A DNA stretch of 45,063 nt from CAYRVX01 sp964642165 (GTDB taxonomy: Bacteria; Planctomycetota; Phycisphaerae; SM23-33), in assembly GCA_964642165.1 (NCBI GenBank), contig CAZXOC010000017.1, positions 1 through 45,063 of the forward strand, read 5' to 3'. Numbering within the stretch: position 1 is the stretch's first letter; each line of letters opens with the position of its first letter. Both the position numbers and the translations under genes were made by a program. Positions 19,601 through 27,225 of this stretch are shown piece by piece. A model generated the notes under the pieces. That model was not told where the DNA came from, ran no database searches, and worked only from the letters and a program-made list of their open reading frames with translations.

Positions 19601-22600
19601 ACATCATCGAGGGCCTCGGGTCCGACGCCGACATCACCAACGGCAGCCTCTTCGCGTCCACCGACACCATCAACACGATCCGCGCGAGGGACTTCCTCGC
19701 CAGCTTCGTCACCGCGACCAACAAGGTCGGGACGTTCCACATGAGCCGGGACGTCGACCTCGTCCACACCGGCTTCTTCCCCATCGACACCGAGCCGGGA
19801 TTCAAGACCGGTGCGATCGGCACGCTGCACGTGGGGGGCAACCTCACGAACAGCTCCTTCCGCGTCGCGGGCCAGGTCGGGCGCGCCACCATCGGCGGGG
19901 ACTTCACCGACTCGATGCTGCTGCTGCCGGGCACGGCCGCCAACCTCAAGTACCTGGAAGTCGGCGGAGACATCAACCAGAACGCCAACAACCCGCTGGG
20001 CGTCCCCGGGCCCGAGTACATCGAGATCGTGTCCGCGGGGCGGATCGGCACGATCATCGCCCACGGGCAGATCAACGCCGACATCGCCACGACGGGCGTC
20101 ACGCCGCAGGGCGTGGAGACCGAGTCCTCCGACGTGGGGCTGATCCGGACGGGGGGTGGCTACTTCGGGCAGTTGGACATTGCCGGGTCGCTGGGGCGGC
20201 TGGAGTCCACCGCGGACCTGGGGCGCAACCCCGCCGCGCTGGCGCCGGGAGAGGACACGCAGGTCTTCAACGTCCAGGGCGACCTGGGCGCGCTGAAGGT
20301 CTCGAGCACGGCCGGCAATCCGTCGAACCTGTACGCCGACGTTAACGTCGGCGGCAACGCCGGGACGATCGACATCGACGGCGACTACTTCGGCGAGGTC
20401 AACATCCTGGGCGACCTGGCGCGGATCACCGTGGGCGGGCGCTTCGGCGGCGACCCGGGCGAGGACATCGGCGCGCCGCTAGGCCGCAACGTCGGGTCGC
20501 TGACCGTCAGCGGCACCGTCGGCAAGATGTCCTTCAGCCGCAAGCAGGGCGAGGACCTCGCCGGCAACATCATCAGCGGCGGGAGCATTCGAGGCATCTC
20601 GCTGCGGGACGGCGACATCCTGGGCGACATCGTCAGCCGCTTCGGCACCGTCCAGGGCGTCAGCGTCACCAACGGCAGCATCCTGGGGTCGATCACCGGC
20701 GCGTCGATCCAGAAGGTCAGCGTCAAGAACGGCGACCTCCGGGGCGACGTCACGGCCACCAACGGCGACGTCAAGGCCATCACCGTCAACGGCGGGGACC
20801 TCCTGGGCAACGTCATCGCCAACAACGGCCGGATCCTCTCGCTGGCGGTCAGCAACGGCAACGTCGGCAGCGCCTCGGCCGACTACGCCGTCAGCGCCAC
20901 CGGCGGCATGAAGACGCTGAAGGTCACCAACGGCAACTGGCTGGCCGACATCGACTCCGACGGCGTGATCGACGCCCTGAGCATCCGCGGCAACATGAAT
21001 GACGTGCTGGTCGGCTCGGAAGGCGGCATCCGCAAGCTCGACGTCACCGGCGACGTGACCGGCTCGACGGTGCACGCCGGCGCGAAGATCGACCGCCTCA
21101 ACGTCCGCGGGAACCTGACCGGCTCGACGGTCTCGGCCGGGTGGGACATCCGGACCGCCAACGTCGGCGGCGACATGACCAACTCGTACCTGCTGGCCGG
21201 CTGGGACGTCGGCGAGCGGGTCGCGTCGATCCTGGCCGGCGACGGCGCGGGGGCCTTCACGGCCATCGCGCCGGTGCCGATCGGGCAGACGCCCCAGGCG
21301 ACCGCCCTGGGCGACGTGGACGGCGACGGCGCGCTGGACCTGGTGATCGTGCACGACGCCAGCGTGTCGGTCCTCCTCGGCCGCGGCGACGGGACGTTCG
21401 GGATGCGGCGGGTGTACGACGTGGGCGACACGCCGACCGCGGCGGCTGTGGGCGACCTGAACGGCGACGGCGACGCCGACCTCGCGGTGGCCAACGCCGG
21501 CGACGACAACGTCTCGATCCTGATGGGCAACGGCGACGGCACGTTCCAGCCCCAGACGACCGTGGACGTCGGCCTCGGCGCCGGCGCCTCGCCGCAGGAC
21601 GTGGCGATCGGCGACCTCACCGGCGACGGGCTTCCCGAGCTCGTCGTGGCCAACACCGGCGACCACACCGTCACCGTCCGCATCAACAACGGCGACGGTC
21701 CGTTCGGGATGCAGATCAACTACGACTTCTTCGACACCCCCCAGGCCGTCGCCATCGCCGACCTGGACGGGCAGAACGGCGACGACATCGTCGTCGCCGA
21801 GGCCGGGGCGGCCAACGACGTCGCCATCCTGCTCAACGACGGCGTCGGCATCCACAACCTGGACAGCAACGTGCCCGTGGGCACCAACCCGCAGGACGTC
21901 GCCCTGGGCGACTTCGACATCGACGGCGAGGTCGACATCGTGGTGGCCAACCACGACAGCAACAACCTCTCCGTGCTGCTGAACGACGGGTTCGTGGCCT
22001 CGCCGCTGATGTTCACCGCGGCGCCGGACGTGGACCTGCCCGGCGCGCAGCCGGCGGCGGTCCTCCTCGGCCTGGTCGACGTGGACCTCGTGCTCGATCT
22101 CGTGGTCCTGGACGAAGCCGGGCAGACCGTGGTCGCCGCGATCGGCATCGGCGACGGGACATTCAACGTCCAGCCGGGCGTGGACGCCGGCAGCGACCCG
22201 AGGGGCCTGGCCCTCGGGGACCTCGACAGCGACGACGACCTCGACGTGGTCGTGGTCAACGGCCTGGGCGGCGAGAACCCGATGAACAACGGGGTCGCCC
22301 ATTCCGGCAACATCAAGACCGTCTCGATCCGGGGCAACTTCGACGGGTCGGTCATCACGGCCGGTGTGGGGCCCGGCGCGGACGGCGACTTCGCGACCCT
22401 CGCCGACAACGTCGAGGCGGCGGGCTACAGCACCATCAACAAGATGACGGTCGGCGGCGAGCTCCTCAACGCCGGCAGCAGCGCCGTGACGGCCGACTCC
22501 GCCATCGACGCGAAGTTCCTGCCGCTCGCGCGGGCCGCCGGCGTCAACGTCCCCGACGACGCCGACTTCATCAGCAAGGTGCTGGACGGGGCGGGGACGG

Positions 22601-25242
22601 ACTTCGGCCCCGACGAAGCGGTCCGGGTCATCGAGAACGAGATCCCGGGCGTCGGGACGTTGACGATCAAGCTCAGCAGCGGGCGGGCGAACTTCACCCC
22701 GGACGCCGCGCCCGGCACGGACGAGCTGGTGCTGGAGGCGACGACGTCGCGCTCGGCGCTGACGATCCTGTGGCGCGGCACGGCGCCGTACCCGAACGTG
22801 ATCCACGTCACGGGCTCCGAGGATGGTGCCCTGTCGAGCCTGAAGGTCACGGGCGACGTGACGCTGGGCAACATCGGCACGGTGGCCGGCGAGGACGGGC
22901 TGGACGGCCCGGTGAAGAGGTTGGCCGTCGGCGGCGTGGAGGCGGGAAGCGTCTGGTCCCTGCCCGGCGGCGTCAAGAACGTCCAACTGGTGGACCTCGA
23001 CGGCGTCGCGGTCGACGCCGGCGAGATCGGCACCTGGTCGATGAAGGGCTCGTTCACGGGCGGCGGGCTGACCGCCGACGCCGTGGGGAAGCTCACCGTC
23101 CGCGGCGGCGCCACCGCCGGCGTGACGGCCGACCTGGGCGAGATGCGGAACTTCTCGGTCACGGGCGACTTCAGCGGGCAGGTGACGACGTTCCTCGGCC
23201 TGGGCGGCGCGAACGTCCGCGGCGCGTTCAGCGGCGACATCGAGGTCGAGCGGGGCGACCTGCGGACCATGAAGGTCGTCGGCGACTTCACCGGCAAGGT
23301 GAACGTCCGCACCGGCGACGTGAAGTCGGTGGCGGTCAGCGGCGGGGACTTCGGCCTCGTCGGCGGGGACGCCTCGTTCCGCGCCGGCGGCGGCATCGGG
23401 AGCTTCACCGTCGCCCGGGGCGACCTGAACGGCCTGGTGAGCACCGGTGGCGACATGAAGAGCATCAAGGTCCCCAAGGGCGACGTGACCGGCAAGATCC
23501 GCGCCCGGGGCAGCATCCAGTCGGCGAACTTCGCCAGCATGACCGGTGCGACCGCGGCGGCCGGCGGCGACTTCCGGACCGTGCGGGTCGGCGGCGACAT
23601 GCTTCACAGCGCGGTCTTCGCCGGCTTCGACCCGGGCGACGCGGGATACGACCCGAACCGGGGCGGCGAATCGGCCAACGTCCAGGTTGACGCCTTCACC
23701 GTGGCCGGCTACCGAACCGTCGAGAACGCCGACCGCGCCCTCGGCGGCGACATCCGCACCGTGCTGATCGGCGGCGACTACGAGGACTCGACAATCGCCG
23801 CGGGCGTCGATCCGGGCGCGGACGGCTTCTGCGGCTCGCTGGACGACGTGGCGTCCGGCACCGGGTACCTGAACAAGGTGACCGTCCGGGGCGGGATCTA
23901 CGGCACGGGCGCCCCGGGCGAGTCCTTCGGCTTCTATGCCGCCAGCGCCACGCCCACCGTTACCGCCTCCCGCGGAAGGGACTGGTGGGGCGGCTCCGCG
24001 GGCGACGGCGTGGTGAACGCCAACGTCTACGTGGGGTCGATTCCGGCCGCCGTCGGCGCGCTCCAGATCGAGAACGTCAAGATGCAGGCGCGCTCCGTCG
24101 TGGTGACCTTCAACCACGCGGTGAACATGGGAACGATCAACACGGCGGGAATAGATCCGACGCGGCCGACCACGTTCCAGCTTATCGTTTCCGGCAACAG
24201 CACGTTCGGGGACGCCGACGACGTGAGCGTCTCGGACACGGTGCCGAACACGATCACCTACGAGGGGGGCAACCACACGGTGACGTTGACGCTCGGCGGG
24301 CGGGTGACGTGGGACTCGCTGTCCCTGGGCGGCAACTTCATGCTGGTGATCGACGACGCGGTGACGGACGTCCGCGGCTCGGCGCTGGACGGCGAGTACA
24401 CCGGGACGTTCCCGACGGGCAACCGCCGTCCGGGCGGCGACTTCCAGGTGACGATGGTCTACGGCAGCCAGTTGATCGCGTCGGTGCCGGCCTACATGTG
24501 GCACTACGGCTGCGTGCCGACGGCCGTCGGCATGCTCGTCGGCTACTACGACAGCATGGTGGAGTTCGAGGACCTGATCGCGGGCAACGCGTCGTCGCAG
24601 ACGCTCGCGGTGAGCGAGATCATCGCCTCGTCGGGCGTCGACCTGGACTTCGACGGTCTGCCCGATCCGGGCACCGGGCACGTGCCCGACTACGCCCTGT
24701 ACGGCAACCAGGACGACCGCTACGACTTCGCCCCGATCCCGGACCTGTCCGACCCGGACGTGGTCGCATCGAGCGGCATCCAGCCGCACCGCGACAACTG
24801 CATCGCCGACTTCATGATGGCCTCCCGGAGCTACGTCGACGGCGGGCTCGCTGGCTTCGTCCACGGCGACACCGACGATCCCTACATCGAGCAGGGCATC
24901 GAGGACTTCTTCGCCTGGGCGCCGGGAGAGCCCGACGGCACGCCCAGCAACCGCTACCAGGCCGACGCCGTCCACTACGAGGGGGCGGCCATGACCTGGG
25001 ACCTCTACGTCACCGAGGTCAACGCCGGGCGCCCCGTGCTCCTCGGCGTCGATACCTACGGCTACGCCGGCGAGGCGGACCACGAGGTCATCGGCATCGG
25101 CTACGACATGGCCACCATGCAGTACGCCTGCTACGACGGCTACAGCCACACGGTGCAGTGGTTCGACTGGGAGGCGGCCGGCAGCTGGTCCCCCTACAGC
25201 ATTGCCGACGGCATGACCGTCGAGGTGACCTCCGTGCCGTAA
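13696..25242 (+). CDS. Giant LEPR-XLL-type mosaic surface protein with C39-like peptidase domain
   Basis: A 3,848-residue protein, likely exported and part of the cell surface or matrix. GGGAG at 13684-13688 supports the start. In order: LEQRLLL at residues 20-26, a LEPR-XLL variant; propeller-like repeats (LYGI..., LYAVA...) at about 280-1015; a PPC-like beta domain at about 1160-1315; long glycine- and asparagine-rich beta-solenoid repeats (GSILGSI, NGDLRGDV, NGGDLLGNV) at about 1315-2510; seven FG-GAP/VCBS units with calcium-binding-like GDxDGDGxxD loops at about 2512-2868; more solenoid to about 3450; and a C39-like cysteine peptidase fold at about 3585-3848. The candidate triad is Cys3606 in YGCVPTAVGML, His3796 in DHEVIGIGYD and Asp3814 in CYDGY. 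Peptidase activity is inferred; the domain might also act as a non-catalytic module. No membrane anchor was seen at the C-terminus. Confidence 0.9.
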   Translation: MPRCFDRPEGAEVLPCFENLEQRLLLTTLHGGQFFIYHSSQGDTVRLDLNGSYSDTIEIFAHHQVAGGLTDMPGLVNGSQAVGWGDLPGSPLTSNHIARPAEPYKTMQFKDRKFTEIKSNNPVWLEHGDFWTTDPNAEPVADQVHKWHQVSRSSRADIYAIVVLSCTVNTSITITNLSGTPFQGNDWATRIDPWGTANVPLLQRSDHPTRTVTAPAGSGGVLVGAIHSPQNNNTPRWVAVPEKKTMTAGLTGLFPGGDVSAGITVSSDTYRVSSQEALGLDVRALAADYLGQVFAVDNTPFVGEVVNSDTTGDLGEDIRAVAVNELGQFHVVDNAPGTIFTAGSEAFVDSTNSIAAGQDGLFYAIDESTRMLMASAADGTITILGGLVDSQETATYTYQTFRGLDFHPVTAELYGIATLVDTKPNEDPNPASTGPFLVTIATAPDAQNQIRVTQVAELTVPDNQGSPQNPWDPNKAPGLTTIVWDPTGTTLYGVTTGNQLVHVDPTTGLYAPVGWPADEFAQAKLTESGINIPAVVGLDFIGNTLYGITNVGGIFYLDDLTDTSTVQVLGSSGVGTSTALTSALGDATRLYTVAYEDGMNRLTAIPIYANLKRVDYGGVASMVDVLWDSAEPTFGFTDVAGLEFRTDGVGDEALYAVARVVDLDPNDATDPPVARQLVRIDVATGETTQLHGLVGPGDLTTLAWDATNDLLYGIDPSNRRLWSFDPNNSWNEANPATLGVSGIVGLEWVDMSGTPLMLGVTATAVYSVDPGTGTCTVLGNTGQFGLTSLAYSATQEGYLWSTVDDGGYRLATIRLSAPLMDSDGRGTVNQRALLFDDTDPLWVYTNVTGMDFSSGDDLYAVAEAISLGTGAVAGNAWLVTISKVDGTVTRLGQLDTPSLTSIAFDDLDTLYGVTAAGGLVTVDADPLSPTVGQTTLIGGLAASGIAGIDFQEGVLYGATPTRLYEIDPFTAGVTAVQDGFLPGGVTSLSSGPNPSAWWEEIFWVAADFDGEYRLVSVYSDQAASSQDLGRVVLAGTLAGQISTAGSIDTIEAGFLWGGVQVGQNLGNVLMRAGGGARPRGTWFTYQATQVPDPYGGYTYLGDSIINADGVINFVDSRGDETLHSAIQALNEDDVDAPTTYIEELEYIVDPDPDVFNYYWLNGELVDYTNDTMDTAQFLNTPTGDVHISGMLSRHEPSSDLPDGDNHRVDWYGIPMLAGQTITITSAIADGFFPFLQHWFGAPGIRGRLYDSDGNWLDSIGWETEEDWGVGSRPGPDGTQKPMAFTAPAAGVYYLAVVIHQNNVSSYYDIDITGLTPAAIGGVNVVGDYFGAINYGTGEAADTEISAHNGGNIGAYVVSNNSYYTSARTFGGGDIGAYQAGEIGPVRSSVLTINTITSEGRIGRVASTVGHNASIVVAGAVPTSGGAPAYDDAFVQNVVAATNLVTPMPGVCGVWATGSIGVIDVGGNVQAITFQANYDEEGLPGRIDLIDVGGDWGSSMGAPLLYRGTNGDIGFVHVDGTIYASYGGWTTPIEEVPYTTQVELNDDSGGKLTITPQLTQLIDPTTGGPVLDQFGQPITFMPTISYALIGVDDEDSPGIGDGGVVANLRINGSATMTSVGPVEISHLDLDYDPADTATRVFTIGGSGAVDIYNVTSTQPIDAIINNTDGSLMAGDITGGLGTIKLQGGDLGVYVSKAGSWLHGPLDAPVSADESVEPQFGWFHGKVNGLNIDGDLPNVSVGGALGDLRVTGTIGNITVNADRRALEPNDWDGVKGLVWAGLRIESVAAGDGLADDGPSNRAKAGILSGGSIGAVTIQGRRRAFNGVVFGELNGSIIGASNTTVDIPLPDGTILQIELDAVGQVTGSDGSACTAIIGGMSLELFKCFIFDAPSPAGGVGHVRFNGKNALLHGSEAVGLYVREFSTDEAAEGMIDCYVSGTAAPADGVAIGRVAAGGYGLDHVVVSGNGRINIIEGLGSDADITNGSLFASTDTINTIRARDFLASFVTATNKVGTFHMSRDVDLVHTGFFPIDTEPGFKTGAIGTLHVGGNLTNSSFRVAGQVGRATIGGDFTDSMLLLPGTAANLKYLEVGGDINQNANNPLGVPGPEYIEIVSAGRIGTIIAHGQINADIATTGVTPQGVETESSDVGLIRTGGGYFGQLDIAGSLGRLESTADLGRNPAALAPGEDTQVFNVQGDLGALKVSSTAGNPSNLYADVNVGGNAGTIDIDGDYFGEVNILGDLARITVGGRFGGDPGEDIGAPLGRNVGSLTVSGTVGKMSFSRKQGEDLAGNIISGGSIRGISLRDGDILGDIVSRFGTVQGVSVTNGSILGSITGASIQKVSVKNGDLRGDVTATNGDVKAITVNGGDLLGNVIANNGRILSLAVSNGNVGSASADYAVSATGGMKTLKVTNGNWLADIDSDGVIDALSIRGNMNDVLVGSEGGIRKLDVTGDVTGSTVHAGAKIDRLNVRGNLTGSTVSAGWDIRTANVGGDMTNSYLLAGWDVGERVASILAGDGAGAFTAIAPVPIGQTPQATALGDVDGDGALDLVIVHDASVSVLLGRGDGTFGMRRVYDVGDTPTAAAVGDLNGDGDADLAVANAGDDNVSILMGNGDGTFQPQTTVDVGLGAGASPQDVAIGDLTGDGLPELVVANTGDHTVTVRINNGDGPFGMQINYDFFDTPQAVAIADLDGQNGDDIVVAEAGAANDVAILLNDGVGIHNLDSNVPVGTNPQDVALGDFDIDGEVDIVVANHDSNNLSVLLNDGFVASPLMFTAAPDVDLPGAQPAAVLLGLVDVDLVLDLVVLDEAGQTVVAAIGIGDGTFNVQPGVDAGSDPRGLALGDLDSDDDLDVVVVNGLGGENPMNNGVAHSGNIKTVSIRGNFDGSVITAGVGPGADGDFATLADNVEAAGYSTINKMTVGGELLNAGSSAVTADSAIDAKFLPLARAAGVNVPDDADFISKVLDGAGTDFGPDEAVRVIENEIPGVGTLTIKLSSGRANFTPDAAPGTDELVLEATTSRSALTILWRGTAPYPNVIHVTGSEDGALSSLKVTGDVTLGNIGTVAGEDGLDGPVKRLAVGGVEAGSVWSLPGGVKNVQLVDLDGVAVDAGEIGTWSMKGSFTGGGLTADAVGKLTVRGGATAGVTADLGEMRNFSVTGDFSGQVTTFLGLGGANVRGAFSGDIEVERGDLRTMKVVGDFTGKVNVRTGDVKSVAVSGGDFGLVGGDASFRAGGGIGSFTVARGDLNGLVSTGGDMKSIKVPKGDVTGKIRARGSIQSANFASMTGATAAAGGDFRTVRVGGDMLHSAVFAGFDPGDAGYDPNRGGESANVQVDAFTVAGYRTVENADRALGGDIRTVLIGGDYEDSTIAAGVDPGADGFCGSLDDVASGTGYLNKVTVRGGIYGTGAPGESFGFYAASATPTVTASRGRDWWGGSAGDGVVNANVYVGSIPAAVGALQIENVKMQARSVVVTFNHAVNMGTINTAGIDPTRPTTFQLIVSGNSTFGDADDVSVSDTVPNTITYEGGNHTVTLTLGGRVTWDSLSLGGNFMLVIDDAVTDVRGSALDGEYTGTFPTGNRRPGGDFQVTMVYGSQLIASVPAYMWHYGCVPTAVGMLVGYYDSMVEFEDLIAGNASSQTLAVSEIIASSGVDLDFDGLPDPGTGHVPDYALYGNQDDRYDFAPIPDLSDPDVVASSGIQPHRDNCIADFMMASRSYVDGGLAGFVHGDTDDPYIEQGIEDFFAWAPGEPDGTPSNRYQADAVHYEGAAMTWDLYVTEVNAGRPVLLGVDTYGYAGEADHEVIGIGYDMATMQYACYDGYSHTVQWFDWEAAGSWSPYSIADGMTVEVTSVP

Positions 25243-25266
25243 CGGGCGCGGCGGTCCGGACAAGCC

Positions 25267-25298
25267 ATCGGCCCCGTCCGCTGTCGGGCGGGGCCGAT
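25267..25298. terminator. Hairpin between the giant gene and paaK
   Basis: Strong GC-rich inverted repeat: ATCGGCCCCG at the left pairs with CGGGGCCGAT at the right around a short inner stem and loop. It lies between the stop of the giant gene (25242) and the stop of the convergent ligase gene (25331). On the plus strand it is followed by a weakly T-rich CTCTTCCT. It probably serves one or both converging transcripts. Confidence 0.6.
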
Positions 25299-25330
25299 CT
25301 CTTCCTGGGGCGCGTCCGTGCCGGCGAGCG

Positions 25331-26659
25331 TCAGATCCGCCCCTGCTCGCGCCGGTGATCCACGACGCGTTTGGCCTTGCCGACGAAGCGCTCGAGGCTG
25401 TTCGGGCTGACCAGCTCGACGTTGGCCCGGATGCCCGTGATGGCCTGGATCTCGCGATCGATCCGGTTGCGCAGCAACTGCATGTCCTTCATGGTGTCGC
25501 GGAAATCCTGCGGGCGCACCTCCACCTTGACCAACAGCTCATCGAGGTTCCCCGGCCGGAATACCTCGATCAGGTAGTGCGGGGCGGTGCCCTCGACGCG
25601 GAGCAGGGCCTCTTCGATCTGGGAGGGGAAGACGTTCACGCCGCGGATGATGAGCATGTCGTCGGTGCGCCCGACGACGCGGCTCATGCGCACGCCCGTC
25701 CGCCCGCAGGGGCAGGGCGTATGGTCGAGGACGGCGATGTCGCGGGTCCGGTAGCGCAGGAGCGGGAAGGCCCGCTTGGTCAGCGTGGTGAAGACCAGCT
25801 CGCCGCGCTCGCCGTCGGGCACGGGCTGGAGCGTGTCGGGATCGAGGCACTCGACGAGGAAGTGGTCCTCCTGGATGTGCATGCCGTTGCGGACGGCGCA
25901 CTCGCCGCTGACGCCCGGGCCGATCACCTCGCTTAGGCCGTAGTTGTTCATGGCGAACAGGTCCAGGGCGCCCTCGATCTGGCGGCGCATGTCCTCGGTC
26001 CACGGTTCGGCGCCGAAGTGAGCGAACTTCAGCGGCAGGGACTTCGGGTCGATCCCCTCGCCCGCGGCGACCTCGGCGATATTCAACGCGTAGCTCGGGG
26101 TGCAGACGAGGACCTCCGCGCCGAGGTCCTGCATGAGCATGAGCTGGCGGCGGGTGTTTCCCGCCGCCGCGGGCACGATCGCCGCGCCCACACGCTCCAC
26201 GCCGTAGTGCAGCCCGAAGCCGCCCGTGAACAGCCCGTACCCGAAGGAGATCTGGACGGTGTGCTCCGGCCGCAGGCCGCCCGACACCAGAAACCGCGCG
26301 CAGAGCCCCGACCACGTCTTGAGGTCTTCCGCCGTGTAGGCCACGAACGTCGGCTTGCCCGTCGTGCCCGACGAGCCGTGGAACCGCGCGACCTGCTCCC
26401 GCGGCACGGCGAGGAAGCCCAGCGGGTAGTGCCGCCGGAGGTCTTCCTTGGTGGTGATCGGCAGCCGCCTCAGGTCGTCGAGGTCGGCGATGTCCCCCGG
26501 CGCGGTGCCCGTCGCCGCGAGGGCCTCCTGGTAGAACGGCACGCCGGCGACCTGGGCGACCGTGTCGCGCAGGCGCTGGAGTTGAAGGGCAGCCAGCTCC
26601 TCGCGGGGCAGCGTCTCGTTCTCGTCCCAGATCCGGTTCTCGAAGGCGAATTCCGTCAT
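25331..26659 (-). CDS. paaK: Phenylacetate-CoA ligase family protein (first copy)
   Basis: A 442-residue AMP-forming acyl-CoA ligase, a usual length for PaaK. It should convert an arylacetate, ATP and CoA to arylacetyl-CoA, AMP and PPi in the cytoplasm. Visible motifs: SSGTTGKP (96-103, phosphate loop), FGAEPW (about 215-220), YGLSE (240-244), RYRTRD (302-307), CPCGRT (316-321), and the C-terminal GKAKRV (427-432) with the catalytic-lysine motif A10. It is the last gene of the iorA-iorB-paaK-ACT-paaK run, 88 bases after the ACT gene. The true substrate could be phenylacetate, hydroxyphenylacetate, indoleacetate or a related acid; the sequence cannot tell these apart. Confidence 0.92.
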   Translation of the reverse strand: MTEFAFENRIWDENETLPREELAALQLQRLRDTVAQVAGVPFYQEALAATGTAPGDIADLDDLRRLPITTKEDLRRHYPLGFLAVPREQVARFHGSSGTTGKPTFVAYTAEDLKTWSGLCARFLVSGGLRPEHTVQISFGYGLFTGGFGLHYGVERVGAAIVPAAAGNTRRQLMLMQDLGAEVLVCTPSYALNIAEVAAGEGIDPKSLPLKFAHFGAEPWTEDMRRQIEGALDLFAMNNYGLSEVIGPGVSGECAVRNGMHIQEDHFLVECLDPDTLQPVPDGERGELVFTTLTKRAFPLLRYRTRDIAVLDHTPCPCGRTGVRMSRVVGRTDDMLIIRGVNVFPSQIEEALLRVEGTAPHYLIEVFRPGNLDELLVKVEVRPQDFRDTMKDMQLLRNRIDREIQAITGIRANVELVSPNSLERFVGKAKRVVDHRREQGRI

Positions 26660-26747
26660 GATGACAGTGTCAGGTCCGGCCGGGCGCGGATCCGCGCAGC
26701 GCGGCTGGTTCCTGCTCCTGGTGGGAACGCGGCGGCTGCCGGAGGAC

Positions 26748-27188
26748 TTAGCCGCTGGCCATGCCGTACAGCTCCACGGGGCCGAGAATGTTGATGTCTT
26801 TGGCCTTCAGCGCCTCGACGGCCTTCTCCGGGTCGTCGAAGCGGAAGACGAGCACGGCCTTGTCCTGGCTGCGGAAGGTGAAGGCGTACATGTACTCGAT
26901 GTTGACGCCTGCCTCCTCGATGACGGCGAGGATCTCGGTCAGGCCGCCTGGCCGGTCCGCCACCTCCGTGGCGACGACCTCGGTGATCTTGACGACGCAG
27001 CCGCCGGCCTCGAGGACCTGCTTGGCCTTCTCCCAGTCCTGGATGATGAGGCGCAGGATGCCGAACTGCTGCGTGTCGGCGAGGGATAGCGTGACGATGT
27101 TGATGCCGGCCTGGGCCAGCGCCTTGCACGGCTCGCTCAACCGGCCGGGCTTGTTCTCCAGAAACACCGATAGTTGGTTGATCTTCAT
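26748..27188 (-). CDS. Double ACT-domain protein
   Basis: A 146-residue cytoplasmic protein made of two ACT domains in tandem. The first starts at MKINQLSVFLENKPGRLSE; the second is VADRPGGLTEILAVIEEAGVNIEYMYAF. ACT domains bind amino acids at dimer interfaces and act as allosteric sensors. There is no catalytic or DNA-binding domain, so it may regulate a partner protein, plausibly the neighbouring ligases or oxidoreductase. It sits 37 bases after one ligase gene and 88 before the other. A paralogue starts the liv operon at 39337. Family is certain; target and ligand are inferred. Confidence 0.9.
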   Translation of the reverse strand: MKINQLSVFLENKPGRLSEPCKALAQAGINIVTLSLADTQQFGILRLIIQDWEKAKQVLEAGGCVVKITEVVATEVADRPGGLTEILAVIEEAGVNIEYMYAFTFRSQDKAVLVFRFDDPEKAVEALKAKDINILGPVELYGMASG

Positions 27189-27225
27189 CGGGGCGTCCTT
27201 TCCTGGTGCGGACCCGCCCGGCGGG

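Noticed and set aside
21230..22300. FG-GAP units as evidence of a separate integrin-like gene
   Set aside because: They are in frame within the giant protein with solenoid sequence on both sides and no internal start.
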